From Spirogloea muscicola (lineage: Eukaryota > Streptophyta > Zygnematophyceae > Spirogloeales > Spirogloeaceae), in the NCBI GenBank assembly GCA_009602725.1, contig WELB01000305.1, positions 23,014 through 77,905 on the forward strand: a stretch of DNA of 54,892 nucleotides, given 5' to 3'. Positions 23,161 to 36,300 of this stretch are shown piece after piece (positions within the stretch are counted from its first letter, which is position 1; each line of letters begins with the position of its first letter). The notes beneath the pieces were generated by a model, which was not told the DNA's origin, did no database searches, and was given only the letters and a program-made list of their open reading frames with translations. Both the position numbers and the translations under genes were made by a program.

Positions 23161-26100
23161 ATGGCGGCCGCACCCCTGGCGGCCGCGACGCTGTCCTCGC
23201 GCTCTGGTCACAGTCCGTGCGCCGCGCGCGATATGCCGATGGCGCACCAAGGGCCAGATCTCTACGGCAGGACGTGCCACGCTTGCTCTTATCCTCGGGC
23301 TTGGGCGCAGCGAGGCATCCAGCTGGTAATTCACAACTCTTTGCCCCGGCAGCTTCCCTCTCATGCGACGATGATGATATAGTGTTGCGCTGTCATTGAA
23401 AGCTTGCTCTTGTGTATGCGGCACGTGCCACGGCTGCAAATCTAATCTAAGCTTGATCCCTTAATTGCCTTAGCTCCTCGGTTGGTTCTTTCAAGTGGAA
23501 GGTCACAGGTCCAGCTGCTGATTGTGCTTCCCTTCATCAACTTGTACACAAGCCTTAGACAGTATTGGGAGTCTGATTTGCAGCGACTTTTCTTAGCTGC
23601 TAAGAAAAGTCGCTCCATGCTCAGCTTCTGAAGTTTGCACTTCACACTTGGTTACATCAAGTGTGTGCAATAGCTTAACTTGCTGAGGTACTCGCTCATG
23701 AGGTACTTGTCCATTATTGCAGAAGCAGAGATACTCCTGCGCTTGGAAGATGAGGACGTTGCAACGAGGAGAAGCTGACTATGAGGTGCAAACACCTCGG
23801 GTAGGAGGAAGAAGGTGGAGGGCCCAGCAATATGTAAAAGGAAGAACGGCGAGAGCAGTATGGAGGTACTTAACCTGGCCACCTTGTGGTTGTCAGCAAT
23901 TGAGACGTTTGCTCTCAATGGGACAGTCTTTAGTTGCACACGGTTCCCAGGAGCCAACCAGCACAGACCTTATCTCTGAGATGTTGGCCGAGTCAAATGC
24001 CTGCTTGTTATTCTGGATAGGTAGAGGTCATAAGCAGATTCTTAAAGAGCACCACGTGCTCCTTACAATTGGCTTGATTTAGGAATTGGAATTTAGGGTT
24101 TAGGTTTCAGAGCTCCTAATTACTCTCAAAGCTCCTTGCTCTTCTTCAATTGGTCGCAGTGAGGATTCTCTGGAGGAGGTAACTTCGGCTACAAAGTTGC
24201 CATCTTTTGAGTCCAATCGAGAAGACCGCTTGTTTGGGGTACAACACAAAGCTGGTGATGTTGTCAATGGAAAGTATACCATCAGCAGATTGCTGGGGCA
24301 AGGTGGAGTAGGTACGACCTATGAAGCAGTCAACGAGGACAATGAGAAAATTGCGCTCAAGGCTGTTTCCTTGCGAGGCATGAAAGGTTGGAAGGTGAGG
24401 TATGAGCACTCTCCTCAAGGTTTACGTGCCATTTTTCAACGGCCTGTAGCATCTCATCTGTGAGAATAGTTAATTTGATTTAGCTTGACCTTGGGGGCAT
24501 TGCAGTAGAGAAGAACATCAATGAAGACTGTAGGTGTTGTCATGGTAAAATCTTCTTTGCCATTCTGAGTTGGAAAACAAGCATGTTGCAGCACCGGTGT
24601 TTTGAAGTCAAATCGAATGTAAATTGGGTTATTGTGGGTTAAAGTTTGTACGGGCTCCATTGCCTTTCTTGTGTGATTTGTCAGCAGTCGTCCCATATTG
24701 CTCAGATGCCCTTGTGTTGTTCTATCAGGACCTGGATCTCTTCGAGAGAGAAGCAAAGGTGCTTCGAATGCTGAAACATCCTGGGATACCTGAATATGTT
24801 GATTATTTCGAGGTATGCTCTTCTCCAGATTCAGCTCCAGAGAGCAGGAGCAGGAAATCTGCCTGCTGATGTTGATGGTCATCAAGTTGCTCTTCTGGTG
24901 TCAGGCTGACAGCAAGGAAGATCGAACATTCTACTTGGCTCAGAGGCTAGCAGAGGGCAATTCCCTTGCAGACCTGATCTCAAGGGGCTGGCGTGTGGAC
25001 GAAAGAGAAGTCAAGCGCATAGCGTTGGAGGTACCTTTCATCAGCTGTGCATCTCAGCTGCACACACTTTGAGCAGGCATGCAACCATCTTCTAAATTGG
25101 TTGAGCATTACATCAGAATCAACTATCAGAAGCTATCTCAATCTGTTGAACAAGAACTATCTTGAATGCCTCTGTCTTGTCGAAGGAGTCTGCTGACCTG
25201 TGCTTTGTGCGCATTCATATTTCATGCTTCTCACCAAGCCTTTGAAATCGAATGTGGGCAGGTGCTTGAGATTCTGCGCTACCTAGAAAATCTTCGTCCA
25301 GCAGTTGTACACCGTGACATCAAGGTTTGACAGACTAGGTCAACATATTCTTATCGATGTTTTAGGGTTCATGGTTAAATTCCCCAGAAATGCAGGCACC
25401 ACTAGCTACAGTCTGCAAGCCTCGGTCGTACATACCGGCGGTCTTTGTATGCTGCAATTGGTGATCAATCTCCTCCGTGGCAGATTGGCATATCTACCTT
25501 TGCTGCATGACTGCAGTAATAGCTATTGGGTCAAATGCATCTGCCCTTCCAGTCTGGCTGCTTCTTAGTTGCATACTAATGATTTGCTGCATGAGTAACA
25601 TAACCTGCCCTTCCAATGTTGCAGCCAGATAATATCATTCTGGATGAAGCGACTGGGAACGTCAAAGTGGTGGATTTTGGGGCGGTGCAGGATGTCGCTG
25701 CAACAGCATTGATTGGAAGCACGGTTGTTGGCACCGTAAGTACACAAAGCATGGACTTTTTCATATTTATAGCCTGTAAGCAACATGTCGTACTATAAGC
25801 AAGACGTCAACACTTGACTTGTATGGCTGCATTTGCGGCTAATTAGTCACAATTGGATGAAAGACTTGAAATTGCAATTCAGCAAGTGAGGCCTTCAACA
25901 GACCTGCAATTGAGAAAGGGCTAATAGCCTGTGTCAGATTTCATCATTATGGCCAAAGTTGCTTATTGCATGTGTTAGCAAATAGTCTACTGCAGTGGCA
26001 ATATATAACAAGCATCGTGTTGTGTGCCTGATACTCCTCCTCTGTACAGTATGGGTACATGGCACCAGAACAATTCCAAAATCGAGCTGTACCACAATCT

Positions 26101-28412
26101 GATCTTTATGCACTTGGTGGCACCCTCCTCTTTCTTCTGTCTGGCCGACCTCCATCTGCTTTTCCCCAGGTGTGTGCTGCTGCTTATGATTCACGTTGAT
26201 TGTTGTTTGTACGATTCCCTGCAATTGACATCCCTCATTTGCCGTCTATGAGCAACTTGAAGCACGGCAATTGAGTCGTCATCTGTGTATACGCACCTGT
26301 GTGATGCAGAGGCGCTTGAAGGTCGACTTCAGAGCGTCAGTGAGTATGAGTCCAGGAATGGCAGATGTTGTTGAAAGGCTGATGGAGCCAGCACCTGAGG
26401 ATCGCTATCAGGTGATGTGCAGTTGCTGTAGCTTTGGTGATGAACCTGCCAAGCATTGGATTTTGTCGCCAGTCGCGATATATTCGTGACAGGCTCTTAT
26501 GTCAGCAGTAGCTCCCCTCAGAAGTTGCATAGTGGTAGGAGATGATGTGAAACCAGTCAATATATCACTGCTCCCCTCAAAACCCGCAGACATGTTGAGA
26601 CGCTGTGATATAAGTCAATGCACTTGCTCAAGACATATGGCAGCTCTTTCAACTAGATATGCTGCTATAGCAGCCTTGATTCGATAGTCGGTTGTACTAT
26701 GCTTCTGTTTCCTGACAACATCGTTGAGAAGGTGGACACTTGTGTCCTTCTCTGTCCAGTCAGCGAACGAAGTTATCAGAGAGCTGCTGAACAATGACTC
26801 TAGGAAGATCTCTGGACCACCTGCAAGGAATGGCAGCACGAAGGAGCAGAAGAGAACAGGCAGGCCAGCTGGGACTAAAGTGGTGAGCTCTGTCCTCTAT
26901 GTGATTGCACAGATGCTGATGAGCTTGTGAAGCGACAAGCTTTCCTTGCTGTCAGTCTGTCTTCTCTGCCTTTGCAGTAGTTCCTTGTGCAGATGTACGG
27001 CTCCTGGTGCTGAGGCCTATTTGTTGCTCACCCAATTGGAGGCCCAATTGGAGGCAACAGTATGTACATCATCAACGGTCATTCTGAACGTGTGCTGGTT
27101 AATCATCATGGAAGTCTTGGAGCAACTGATGTGAGTGGGGACCTGTGCATGAAGGTTTTTACAAAGACTGAGGACATGATTCGTATCAGTATCCCACCTG
27201 GCGGTCTTTCCAGTGAGACGGCATTGTCTGGATCATTTGCATTGGTGAGAAGCTATGGTTCAAATTTATTTTTACCGTATCGACAAGTCTGAAGCACAGA
27301 TCTGCCAAAGCTTCTAAATGTGGTTGGAGGAAGGAGTCAATCGCTGCTGACATTAGTCCTCACCTGGACCGGACATTGGTGGATGGCACTGACAAAGGCC
27401 GCACTGCCTCAGGCCTGGAATGCTTTCACCGCCGTTTGGACAACATCTGCTTTTGCGGCTGGGGCGCCGCTCCTCTTCACCGCCTTCTCAGCTCCCTTTT
27501 GGGTAGTTGGAGTGGGGTGAGTGCCCTTTACTGACCTCCCGCAGGCATACTACTTTTGGTCAATCTCATTGAGCTGATGGATGATAATTACTTGACTCGA
27601 CCATAGTTGCAGGTTGGTTTTGTCAACATCAAGGTGTTCTCTGTGTTATGCCCTATGACAGTAGGAGGCAATGCCTTCGGGCAGCCTCCAAGAGCAGGTC
27701 ATGTGATCTTCATAGACACATACCACATGTGTCTGCAATTGATAATTAACACCCCGTGACTGCAACTTGCATCAGGCTCGCAAGGAGCACACTGTCTAAT
27801 CTGACAGTCAGGACAGATATTACCATAACAAAAGACATCTTCGGAATCGAGTGGGCTGTGGGCGGTGGCCTTTGGAAGCACAAGATTGAGGGCCGTGCAG
27901 AAGACCTGAATGAGGTCATGGTCAAGTTAGAAGGAGTAAGTGTGACGCAAAGCAGAGGAGGATTGCTAATCAGAAGTGGGTAGAATTTTGTCCAAAGGTT
28001 GTCTTGATGCTAGCCCAACGGTGGTGCTCAATAAGAAGCTGAGAATCGACCATCAGCAAGCCAGCATTACTTTTGCCCTCTTCGGGTTGTGCTGTTATAT
28101 GGTATTTCAGTGCACAAGGTACAGTGTGTACTTAAGAGACTAATTTATTTTCAGCATTCGTCTTTATTGCAGAAGTCGAATGGTCGGCCTATTACAGCCT
28201 GCGAGCTCGTGGAGGGTGTTCGAAGGCACAGGTTTGGGGGCAGCCTGAGGCCTGTGGAGAAGGATTGGATTGCACAAGAAATTGCTGAATTCGCTGGCCT
28301 GCCTCTCCCTGCACCGAAAGCAGACCTGGAGGAAAGGATGAGGCAGCAGCAATTGCTTGTTCCTCCAAGGGACAGATGGGAGGATAGCTTCAGTAGACGA
28401 GATGATTGGTAG
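23161..28412 (+). CDS. Probable plastid serine/threonine protein kinase with membrane-associated C-terminal region
   Basis: This protein phosphorylates Ser/Thr residues; the substrate is unknown. Likely exons: 23161-23325 and 23723-23800 (both tentative), about 24179-24394, 24729-24812, 24905-25030, 25262-25324, 25625-25735, 26050-26169, 26310-26411, 26760-26882, 27155-27244, 27413-27516, 27776-27935 and 28173-28412, giving about 593 aa. The model's N-terminus ([16 protein letters not shown]) looks like a chloroplast transit peptide. Kinase motifs: GQGGVG loop, ALKAV lysine, [22 protein letters not shown] and APEQF, all intact, so an active kinase is expected. The HRDIKPDN and short activation segment recall cyanobacterial kinases. 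After a basic linker come a short beta-like segment ([10 protein letters not shown]), a hydrophobic stretch (residues about 427-460, probably two membrane passes) and a C-terminal region ending SFSRRDDW. Exons from 24729 on are secure; the acceptor near 24179 and exons 1-2 are not. Confidence 0.8.
23582..23614. repeat. Perfect 15-bp hairpin with 3-nt loop
   Basis: The arm AGCGACTTTTCTTAG at 23582-23596, the loop CTG and the exact complement at 23600-23614. It lies in the presumed first intron of the kinase gene. Confidence 0.95.
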
Positions 28413-29560
28413 GTAGATCATGCCCCTGATTAGCAGTTCTTAGCTGGATTGTAAGAGATGTTCAGAATGCAGGCTTGCTTTGTCGAGCTGGTGCCTGCTG
28501 TATAAAGGACCGATGTCGATGGAATGTGCTCTCTGTATGCACTGTCATGATTATGCTCCAGCTCAAAGACATGACGCGTGTACAAGCTCGTCTAGCGTTC
28601 ATCAGGTTTGCAATATGGGATGTGAGAGATGCATTGCTGACTTGCCAAGGACTGCACTGAGGACTTTCTGCATCATGAGACTGAGGATGTCTACCAAGGC
28701 CCCAGGGCATGCAGTGGTGGGATGCGTGAGCTCAATTAGCAGGTGAAGCATGTCAAGCAGGCTTGCTAAACCAGTTCAAGTTAGAGAGAGGAGGAAACAA
28801 AGGCATGCATCATCATGCTCGAGACTGAAGGGACCAGCGCACCCTTGGCATGCTGGTGGCATGGGAAGCACTCCAGGGCAGCAGATGCGCCAGGCAGTGT
28901 ACCCGTGCGCCATTGATGGGCCTGTGAGCACAAGACTAGCAGATAAGGCAAAAAGCGGAGAGGAATGTACGGAGCAGTGTCGACAAGTGGGCCGTGCTGA
29001 AGAAGCAGCTATGTGAGCCTTGTGACTGGGGCTTTGTGTTGGGGCTTGCCCTTGACCTTGTCCAGTCTTTTGGGGCTGACCTCTCGCAGCCACCGCCTCT
29101 TCGGTGATATTTGCGCCTCCTTTGCCATCTGCATGAGCAGAAGGCGCACGCATTGGCCTCCCTATATCCATGCGCACTGCGAGCCTATGCTCTTGAGGAA
29201 GAGGAAGTCTTCTGAAAGGGGGCGAGGGCTGTCACAGACTCTTTCCAATAGAAAAGAAAAGGAGCTTCCAATAGCGGGCGAGGCCTGTGAAAGCCAGCCC
29301 ACGAAAGAGTGAACATGGCCTCGGAGGACTGAACCGACGCGGCTGCTGATATTGATAGAGCGGCTGTAGAAGCCAGCCAGAAGGCACGGGGTGCGCATGG
29401 AATGGGGGGAAGGTGCGCGGAGCGCATGAAATGAAATGGGGGCCAATTCAAGCCAATACATTGTTCAGGGATGAAAGGGAGGCCAAGCAGAGCCAGCGCT
29501 CTGTTCAAGAATAGAAGGGGTCTATGCAAGCGGACGCTCAAGGCCGAGTGTAAGGGCTTG
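28413..29560. other. Kinase 3' flank and repeat fragments
   Basis: 28413 to about 29030 is probably 3' UTR and spacer without recognisable coding sequence. 29040-29300 contains several short pieces of the GCGAGGGCTGTGA / AAAGCCAGCCC module. 29395-29470 carries the module GCGCATGAAATGAAATGGGG, GCCAATTCAAGCCAATACAT, TGTTCAGG, which recurs near 50.6, 52.2, 53.6 and 54.65 kb. Confidence 0.6.
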
Positions 29561-30395
29561 TGACTGGGCCTGCGGGATCCCAACGTGAGAGACGACAAGG
29601 TACGACGCGGATGGTGAATGGCGGACGCCGACGGCGCCGAAGCACGGGATCAGTCGCGCGGAGACGGGAGCTCGCGGCTCCGTACGTCACGTATCCACCG
29701 TCACGTGGCCCATACGAGCGCCACCGATGAGCCACCACCGGGGGGTTGGCGAGCCCCACCGTCGGAGATTAGATGGGGCTGGGGGCAATTTAGATGGGAC
29801 AGGAGACCCCGCAGCCGCCGTCTCGAACGGGAAGGGGGGTGGCCACCACGTGACCGCCCGCCGGGCGCCGCCAAAGGCACCGGCCGGCCACTTTGATTGC
29901 CGGCCGCACCTAATGGAAGTGCGTTAGCGCCCGCCGGCGGCCCCGCCGCGGCGGGGGAATGGAATTCAATCGACGCTATTGGCCGCCCGTAATGGAGATC
30001 AGTTTCCGCCCCCGGTTAAGCGGGGCCCGTGGTACAAACACATCATTGAGGGGGGCTCCCCCCCTCACCGCCCGCCACTCACAGATCATTGTGGCCCCCT
30101 CCCTTTTGGACCCCACCCCCCTCCTCCAACCCTGTTGCGGCGGCGAAGCCGTAGTATCTTGCCGCCGCTCTCTCTCCGCGCTCACGCGGCGGCCGCGGCG
30201 GCGGCGTCGGCGGCGGCNGCGGCGGCGGCGACGGCGGCGGCGGCCATAGGTCTCGCTGCGGTGGAGTCCTGAGAGCGCCGCCGTGGCGCGGGGCATGCCT
30301 CGCCTTCCTTGGCTCCGAGGGGGGCCTCGCCCTGGCCGAGGACCTCGCCGAGGCCAGCCCGCCGCCGCAGCGGCAGCGGCGCCGCCGTCGGCGCC
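29561..30395 (+). promoter_or_regulatory. Promoter and 5' leader of the NIN-like gene
   Basis: GC-rich region with embedded AT-rich blocks. A sequence GACGCTATTGG at 29972-29982 resembles GACGCTATTTGGG at 177-189 upstream of eIF4A, and it includes an inverted CCAAT box (ATTGG). A GGC trinucleotide run at about 30188-30243 carries an N at 30218, so its true length is unknown. No reliable gene is seen; open frames on both strands are repeat-driven. Confidence 0.45.
30188..30243 (+). repeat. GGC trinucleotide microsatellite with an N
   Basis: GGC/GCG repeat about 150 bp upstream of the NIN-like start codon, interrupted by an undetermined base at 30218. That position is typical of a repeat too hard to sequence through. 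Confidence 0.9.
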
Positions 30396-33300
30396 ATGGA
30401 GCCCATCGCCGTGAGCTCGCCGGTGCTGCATGGCGGCGCCGCAATGAGCCCGCCGCCGCCAGCGCCAACCTGCGAGCTGCCGTCGGCAGCGAAGCCGCCG
30501 GGGGGCTCGGCTGCGCTGGACCCCGGCTGGGACGTCGTCCAGCAGGCGCTGTCCGCGGACTTCGAGGGCCCTCAGGTGCGCCGCCGTTGCCGTCGCAGAA
30601 GCCGCCGAGAGCGCACCGACTGGCCTGGCTTCCAGCTCCAGTGCCACATCCGCCAGATGTGGCGCTCTATGGCGCTTCATGGAGTGCGAGCTGGGCTAGA
30701 GCATGGCACTGCGTGTGCTAGAGCATCGTGCTGCGAGTGCTATCTTGGCTCTCAACCCAGCATTATTCACCAGTTCCAAGTCATCACTGGGGCAGATGAG
30801 AGTTAGCTAGCCGGTAGTGCACAGTTGTGTCGTGGAGAGGCTGGCCGAAGCCTCGCCGTCGGCCTAGCACCAGAGATGCCACAGGCCCCCAGGTTCCGTC
30901 GGGCTGCACACTCAGGGCAGCCGGCAGCTTCGCTGAGCTTGGTCATCCAAAGGTTCGGGTAAGGCTGTAGTCGAAGCCTATTCGCCGCTTGCTTGCTGAA
31001 TGCGAGCGCCTTTCTGCTCGTGCAGGCGATGATGGACGACACGCTCATGTCGGAGCTCATGGAGATGGAGATGGAGCCGTACCCCGACGCCCTATCCGAC
31101 ACGTGGTTTGCATCTGGCGGCGGCGGCGACAACAGGTTTGGGCTCGAACGGGCTCTATAATCTTGGTAGCTTGCAAATCTCTTCTGCAGGGCTTGCTCGA
31201 ATATGGACAAATATTGCTGAAAAGCCAGCAAGAACAGTGCAAGTGCCACGGTCAGGCAGCACAGTTGCTGATGTTCTAGGGTGGTCAGTGATGTACTAGG
31301 GCGGCTGTCGATTCGGCAGTTTTCCATTTAATGGCTGCCTTCAGTAGCGAGCTCAACAGTGCAGCAAGCTTCACCTACCCCCCTCCGCCCCTTTGGGCCC
31401 CCCTTTCCCGCCATAATTTTACCTCCATTGGCTCAGCTGCACTCTACTGCAGGTATTGCTCCTGACAAAGCTCATGTTGTCCTGCGCCACCTTGCCAGCT
31501 TGCACGGCCTCTTTGGCGTCAGCCCCAAATCTGCAGGCCAGATGCTACAACAGCTGCAGACGCAGCCACGGGTGACGCACGCGCCAGCACCCACGAACGG
31601 TCTGAGTGCGATGCTCAACGACGGCCTCGCCAGAGGCGGCGGCAGCAGTGGGGGCATTGGCGGCGGCACCGTGGGCAGGGGGAGCGGCGGCGATGGCGGC
31701 GGCAGCTTCTCGCCCTCCCGCATCCCCCAGTTCTCAACCAGTGACCTGCAGTTCCTTGACCAGGGAGGAAGCCTCGACCATGCTGGCCGCGGCGGCGGCG
31801 GTGGAGACATTCAAGACTCGGCACGCAGTCCACCCAGCGGGTCTATGAATGGTTTCAGCCAGCCGGTGCTTGGCCTCAACGGCCTCGCCAGCAAGGCCCT
31901 TGCCGAGCAGTTCCGCGGGCGCCTCATCCAGGCGCTCAAGTTCCTCAGCCAGGTGGGCTCCTGAGCAGCATGCCAGTAGTTTACATTCCTCAGTAATGAC
32001 CGAAGTGATCACCCTGGATAATGTGATCTTGTTGTGTGTCGTCCTGCCGTTGGAGGTCATTGGCCGCTTCTAGGTTTTTGCTGAGCTAGGCCCAGGCATG
32101 CTTGATGTTGGCCTCCAGGTTGTTCAGAGGAACTAGCTCTAAGTGGACAACCTCTTCCGTTAGCCAAGTCACAAATGTCATGATTCACTCTGGATTGAGC
32201 TATCATACTGCAACATAGTAGCTGCCAGAGCTTGACATTGCCTTTTGCCTTGTGTGTGCAGCAAGCGGGCTATGGAAATAACAAGGAAGGGGTGCTGGCC
32301 CAGATCTGGGCGCCGACTGTCCAGGGGAACCGGCGGCTGCTGACAACCAAGGAGCAGCCCTTCTCCCTCACAAACGGCTCGGACCGCCTGAGCGCTTACC
32401 GCGCAGTGTCCACCAGGCACGTGCTAAGCTAAGCATGCTCCATGTGTGGCCCTCAGATCCTTGTGCCAAGCTGGGCACTTGCAGATCTGACTGTCCATGT
32501 CTGTAACAATCCATGCTTTTCAAGCAAAGGGATGTTGGAGGGATATGCTAGGTGCTGTGAACCAAGAACTGGCTCACTGTTGCAATGGCATACTCATTAC
32601 TGACTTTCCATATGTGCATTTGACGGTCGCAGTTACATGTTCCCAGCCGAGTATCTGCCAGACTCGCCGCCGGGGCTCCCCGGCAGGGTCTTCTCCTCGG
32701 GCCGGCCCGAGTGGTCCCCAAATGTTCAGTACTACACAAGTCAGGAGTACCTGCGGGTGCATCACGCACAGCGGTGTGATGTCAGGGGCACGCTGGCGGC
32801 GCCCGTCTTCCGAAAGGGCACACGGGATTGTGTTGCGGTGCTGGAGCTGGTCATGACTGGGGAAGACGTCCGCTTCGGCCCCCGCATTGACAATATATGC
32901 CAGGCACTGCAGGTGCATGGCAATAAGAGCATGACCTGCAACAAGACAGATGGTTGCTGTTGCTTTGCATTGAATGTTTCCACTTCCTGAAATTGGCAGG
33001 CTGACAGGCTGCTACCCAACCTCCTGGTAGGCTTACATCACTCATACTTGGCAGTCGTTCTCCACTTGGTGATCTTGTTCTTTACTGCATCTGAAGAAGT
33101 GGACGGTTGTGTTCTGCAGGCTGTTGAACTGTCAAGCACGCATGCCTTTGATCACCTCCCGACTGAGGTAGATGCACCTCCTCCACTCGTTGACCTACCT
33201 ACCTGCTAAAGTCGCAGATGACCTCTGGCGTCGCTCTCGGCAAAGGCCTTGCATGAGCTTGTGACTGAGCCCAATTTGTGAACCCGTGCAGGCGCTTCCA

Positions 33301-36300
33301 CCTCAGTCGCCTGGGAGATCGGCTGTCATGGCAGAGATTCTGGATGTCTTGACATTGATCTGCGAGAGGCACAGGCTGCCTGTCGCACAGACATGGCTAG
33401 CTGTGGCCTATGACCCTAGCGCTGACATTGAGTCTGGCCAAAATAGGTGGGCACTGCATGACAATCAGCGCAGCTGAGTTTGTATGCATGGATAGTAGTT
33501 GAGCGGTTCCTTTCCAGAGACGAACAGGACACCACATTGTTGCACCGTTGAGGGCACCAGGCCGTTTTCTGCATATAAATGCTCCTGCTTGTTGTGCATG
33601 TTGCTGCACTTGCATACTTAGAGTCGAAATGTAAGATTTAATGGCAAGGTACCACATCAAGGGTATGCAAGCTGTCTGACATTTACTGCTTTACTGCTTC
33701 CTGCTTCGACAGCGAGTTTGGGGAGTTCAGTGGGAGGTCCAGCCACCCCCTGAAGAAGAGGGTTCTCTACACGGTTGATGGCCCTTGCTGCGTCAGTGAC
33801 CTCAGCATGTGGGGCTTTCGGCAGGCCTGCTGCGAGCACAAGCTAGAGGAAGGCCAGGTAGGCGACTTCACAAGCTTGGCATTGCAGTGTCGGTTTCATT
33901 CCAAGATTTCTCTGACGTCTTAGGACCTCAGCAAACAATGCTTGCTGAGTTCACTACCATGTTTGCAAGAGCTCTCAGATGTCTACAAAGGACGAAGTCA
34001 TTTTCTGAATATGCCTTGGGGCTTTCAGCCTTTCTTATATCGGAAATCATCATGTCATGAATCACTCACAATCTTCGACAATTGTATGCTGGCTACTCGT
34101 GCAATTTATAAGCTATGAGCCTCTCCATGTGCTCGTGCTTGCAGGGTTGTCCAGGGAAGGCCATCATGAGTAATCAGCCGTCATTCTCTGATGATGTCAA
34201 GAGAATGGGCAAACTGCAGTACCCGCTTGGCCATTTTGCCCGCAAATTTGGTCTAGGAGCCTGCGTGGCCATAAGGTTGAGGTCCATCTTCACGGGGGAG
34301 GATGACTACGTGCTTGAGTTCTTTCTCCCGCCGAGCTGCACCCAGCCTGAGAAGCAGCAGAGCCTGCTGAATGCCCTCTCTGTCACCATGCAGGTCAACA
34401 ACCATTGCTCCAATGATACTACGTCATGTGTGGGCCTCTCAGGGCCCCTGCTGTCAGTATCTAACAGTACTAGAGGAGTCTAATTATGATGGCTTCCAAT
34501 TGATTCGCTTAACTTACATAACAATGAGAAATTTACGGGCATGTGCTGAATATCCTATATGGATGTGCCCAGACTGTTTCGGACAAGTGCTGAGCTTCTT
34601 GTGGCATTGTGCCATCTTACAGCAAGTCTGTCGGAGCCTGCGGACGGTCTCAGACAAGGAGGTCAAGGAGGAGCAGGAGGTTCTGAGTGACGTACTTCGA
34701 CGTTCGCAGATGGCTGCTGCGTCCAACAACAATGGCAGCAGCCAGCTCGGCAGGCACAATGCCAGTCGGAGCAGCGGTGTGGCAAGTCGGTCGGTGGAGG
34801 GCCTGGGGCGGCAGGGCTGCCGCTCCGACGAGGCCGGGGGCGGCTTCGCCACCGGGGGCGGACGGAGCGACGAGGAGGGCGGCGTGGAGCTCGAGGAGAA
34901 TGACGGGGAGGAGGATGAAGAGGAGGAGGAGGAGGAGGACGACGATGTGGAGGGCGTGGGCGGCACGGAAGGCGAGTCCGCACGGCGGGCGCCCAACAAG
35001 TGGCAGGAGGTGGACTCACGGCGGAACAGCGACAACTCGGCCAGCAGCTCAGGGAAGGCGCACCGGTGGGTCAGTGGCGTGCAGCAGGCCGGGAAGGCCG
35101 GTGCGCTGGTCATCCGGAAGGCCAAGAAGGTGCGGAGCACGGAGAAACACATCACACTGGCCGTCCTCCAGCAGTACTTTGCCGGCAGCCTCAAGGACGC
35201 GGCGAAGAGCATAGGAGGTAACATTTGCATGTCTTTGATTCTTACTTTGAGCCTGCGCCAGCGCGACACACTTGGCATGTCTACTTACGCTTGAGCTCGC
35301 CATGTCTACTTGACACTGGTATTGTGCTGTCTAGTCAAAGCACCTGAATCATTGCTTGATGAGAGACTCCAGATATAAACGACTCAGTTTGGCTTTGGTA
35401 GATTCAAATGCTGTCCAACGACCTGAATAGTGGGCACTGTCTGTACTCTTTGGTCTGACTCTATTCATGGATATTGTGTGGGAGCAGTGTGTCCCACTAC
35501 TCTGAAAAGGATCTGCAGGCAGCACGGGATAAGCCGCTGGCCGTCCAGAAAGATCAAGAAAGTCAGTCAGAGCATCAAGCGGTTGCAAGGCGTCATCCAG
35601 TCTGTTCATGGGACGAGCGCAGACATTGCAACCGCCGCTGCTGTTCATGCAGTCACAGGAGCTCAGGTCTGCTCCTGTGCTCATCCCTATAGGGGTCGAG
35701 TGTAGTCTCCTGTCTATGGATCAACTTGTGGTTATTCTGTTCCACTCTGTGTTCCTCTCTTTGATACAGTCATAATAGCACAAAAGCCTGGTGTGTTGGT
35801 CATGCTAGCCAATAAATGGACTGCGACACAATAATGCCGCTGCTTGCATCACTGCAGCAGCTGATGGAGTTGAGCAGACTGACTCAGCTGTGCTTGGTGC
35901 GTCCAGATTGGCATGACCCATCAGCAGGTGAACCATCAGGCAATGGTGCCGCAGCCTTCGATGAATGGGTGGGCTTTGCCATGGCACTCGGGTACAAACT
36001 GCGCCCCGCCTGATCTGCCCTCCACCTCAGGAAGAGGTCAAGCGGCGCAGCGAGGCGATGAAGATGGGCGCACACGGCAAAACCAATCAGGTGCACAAAG
36101 CCGCCTTTTAGTGTGACGTCCTTTGGAGTCTCATATGTCAAGTTAGAAATACAGGATAGCAATCATCCCTAATTGAAAGGTGCACATGGGAGCTCTGGTC
36201 GAAGTCATCGTGTTGCAGATGATTTGCGCTTGGTCCCGTGTGGATCAGGCAGTGGCCCCCCGTCCTGAGCCTGCTGCAAGATATTACTTGCAGGTAAATT

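Noticed and set aside
23717-24082. 121-codon frame read as a single N-terminal exon of the kinase
   Set aside because: It runs past a good donor at 23800 into non-conserved sequence. Only its first part (23723-23800) is kept, as a tentative exon.
34514-35278. 254-codon frame antisense to the NIN-like gene
   Set aside because: It is the Ser/Pro-rich shadow of the acidic and RWP-RK coding exon on the other strand.
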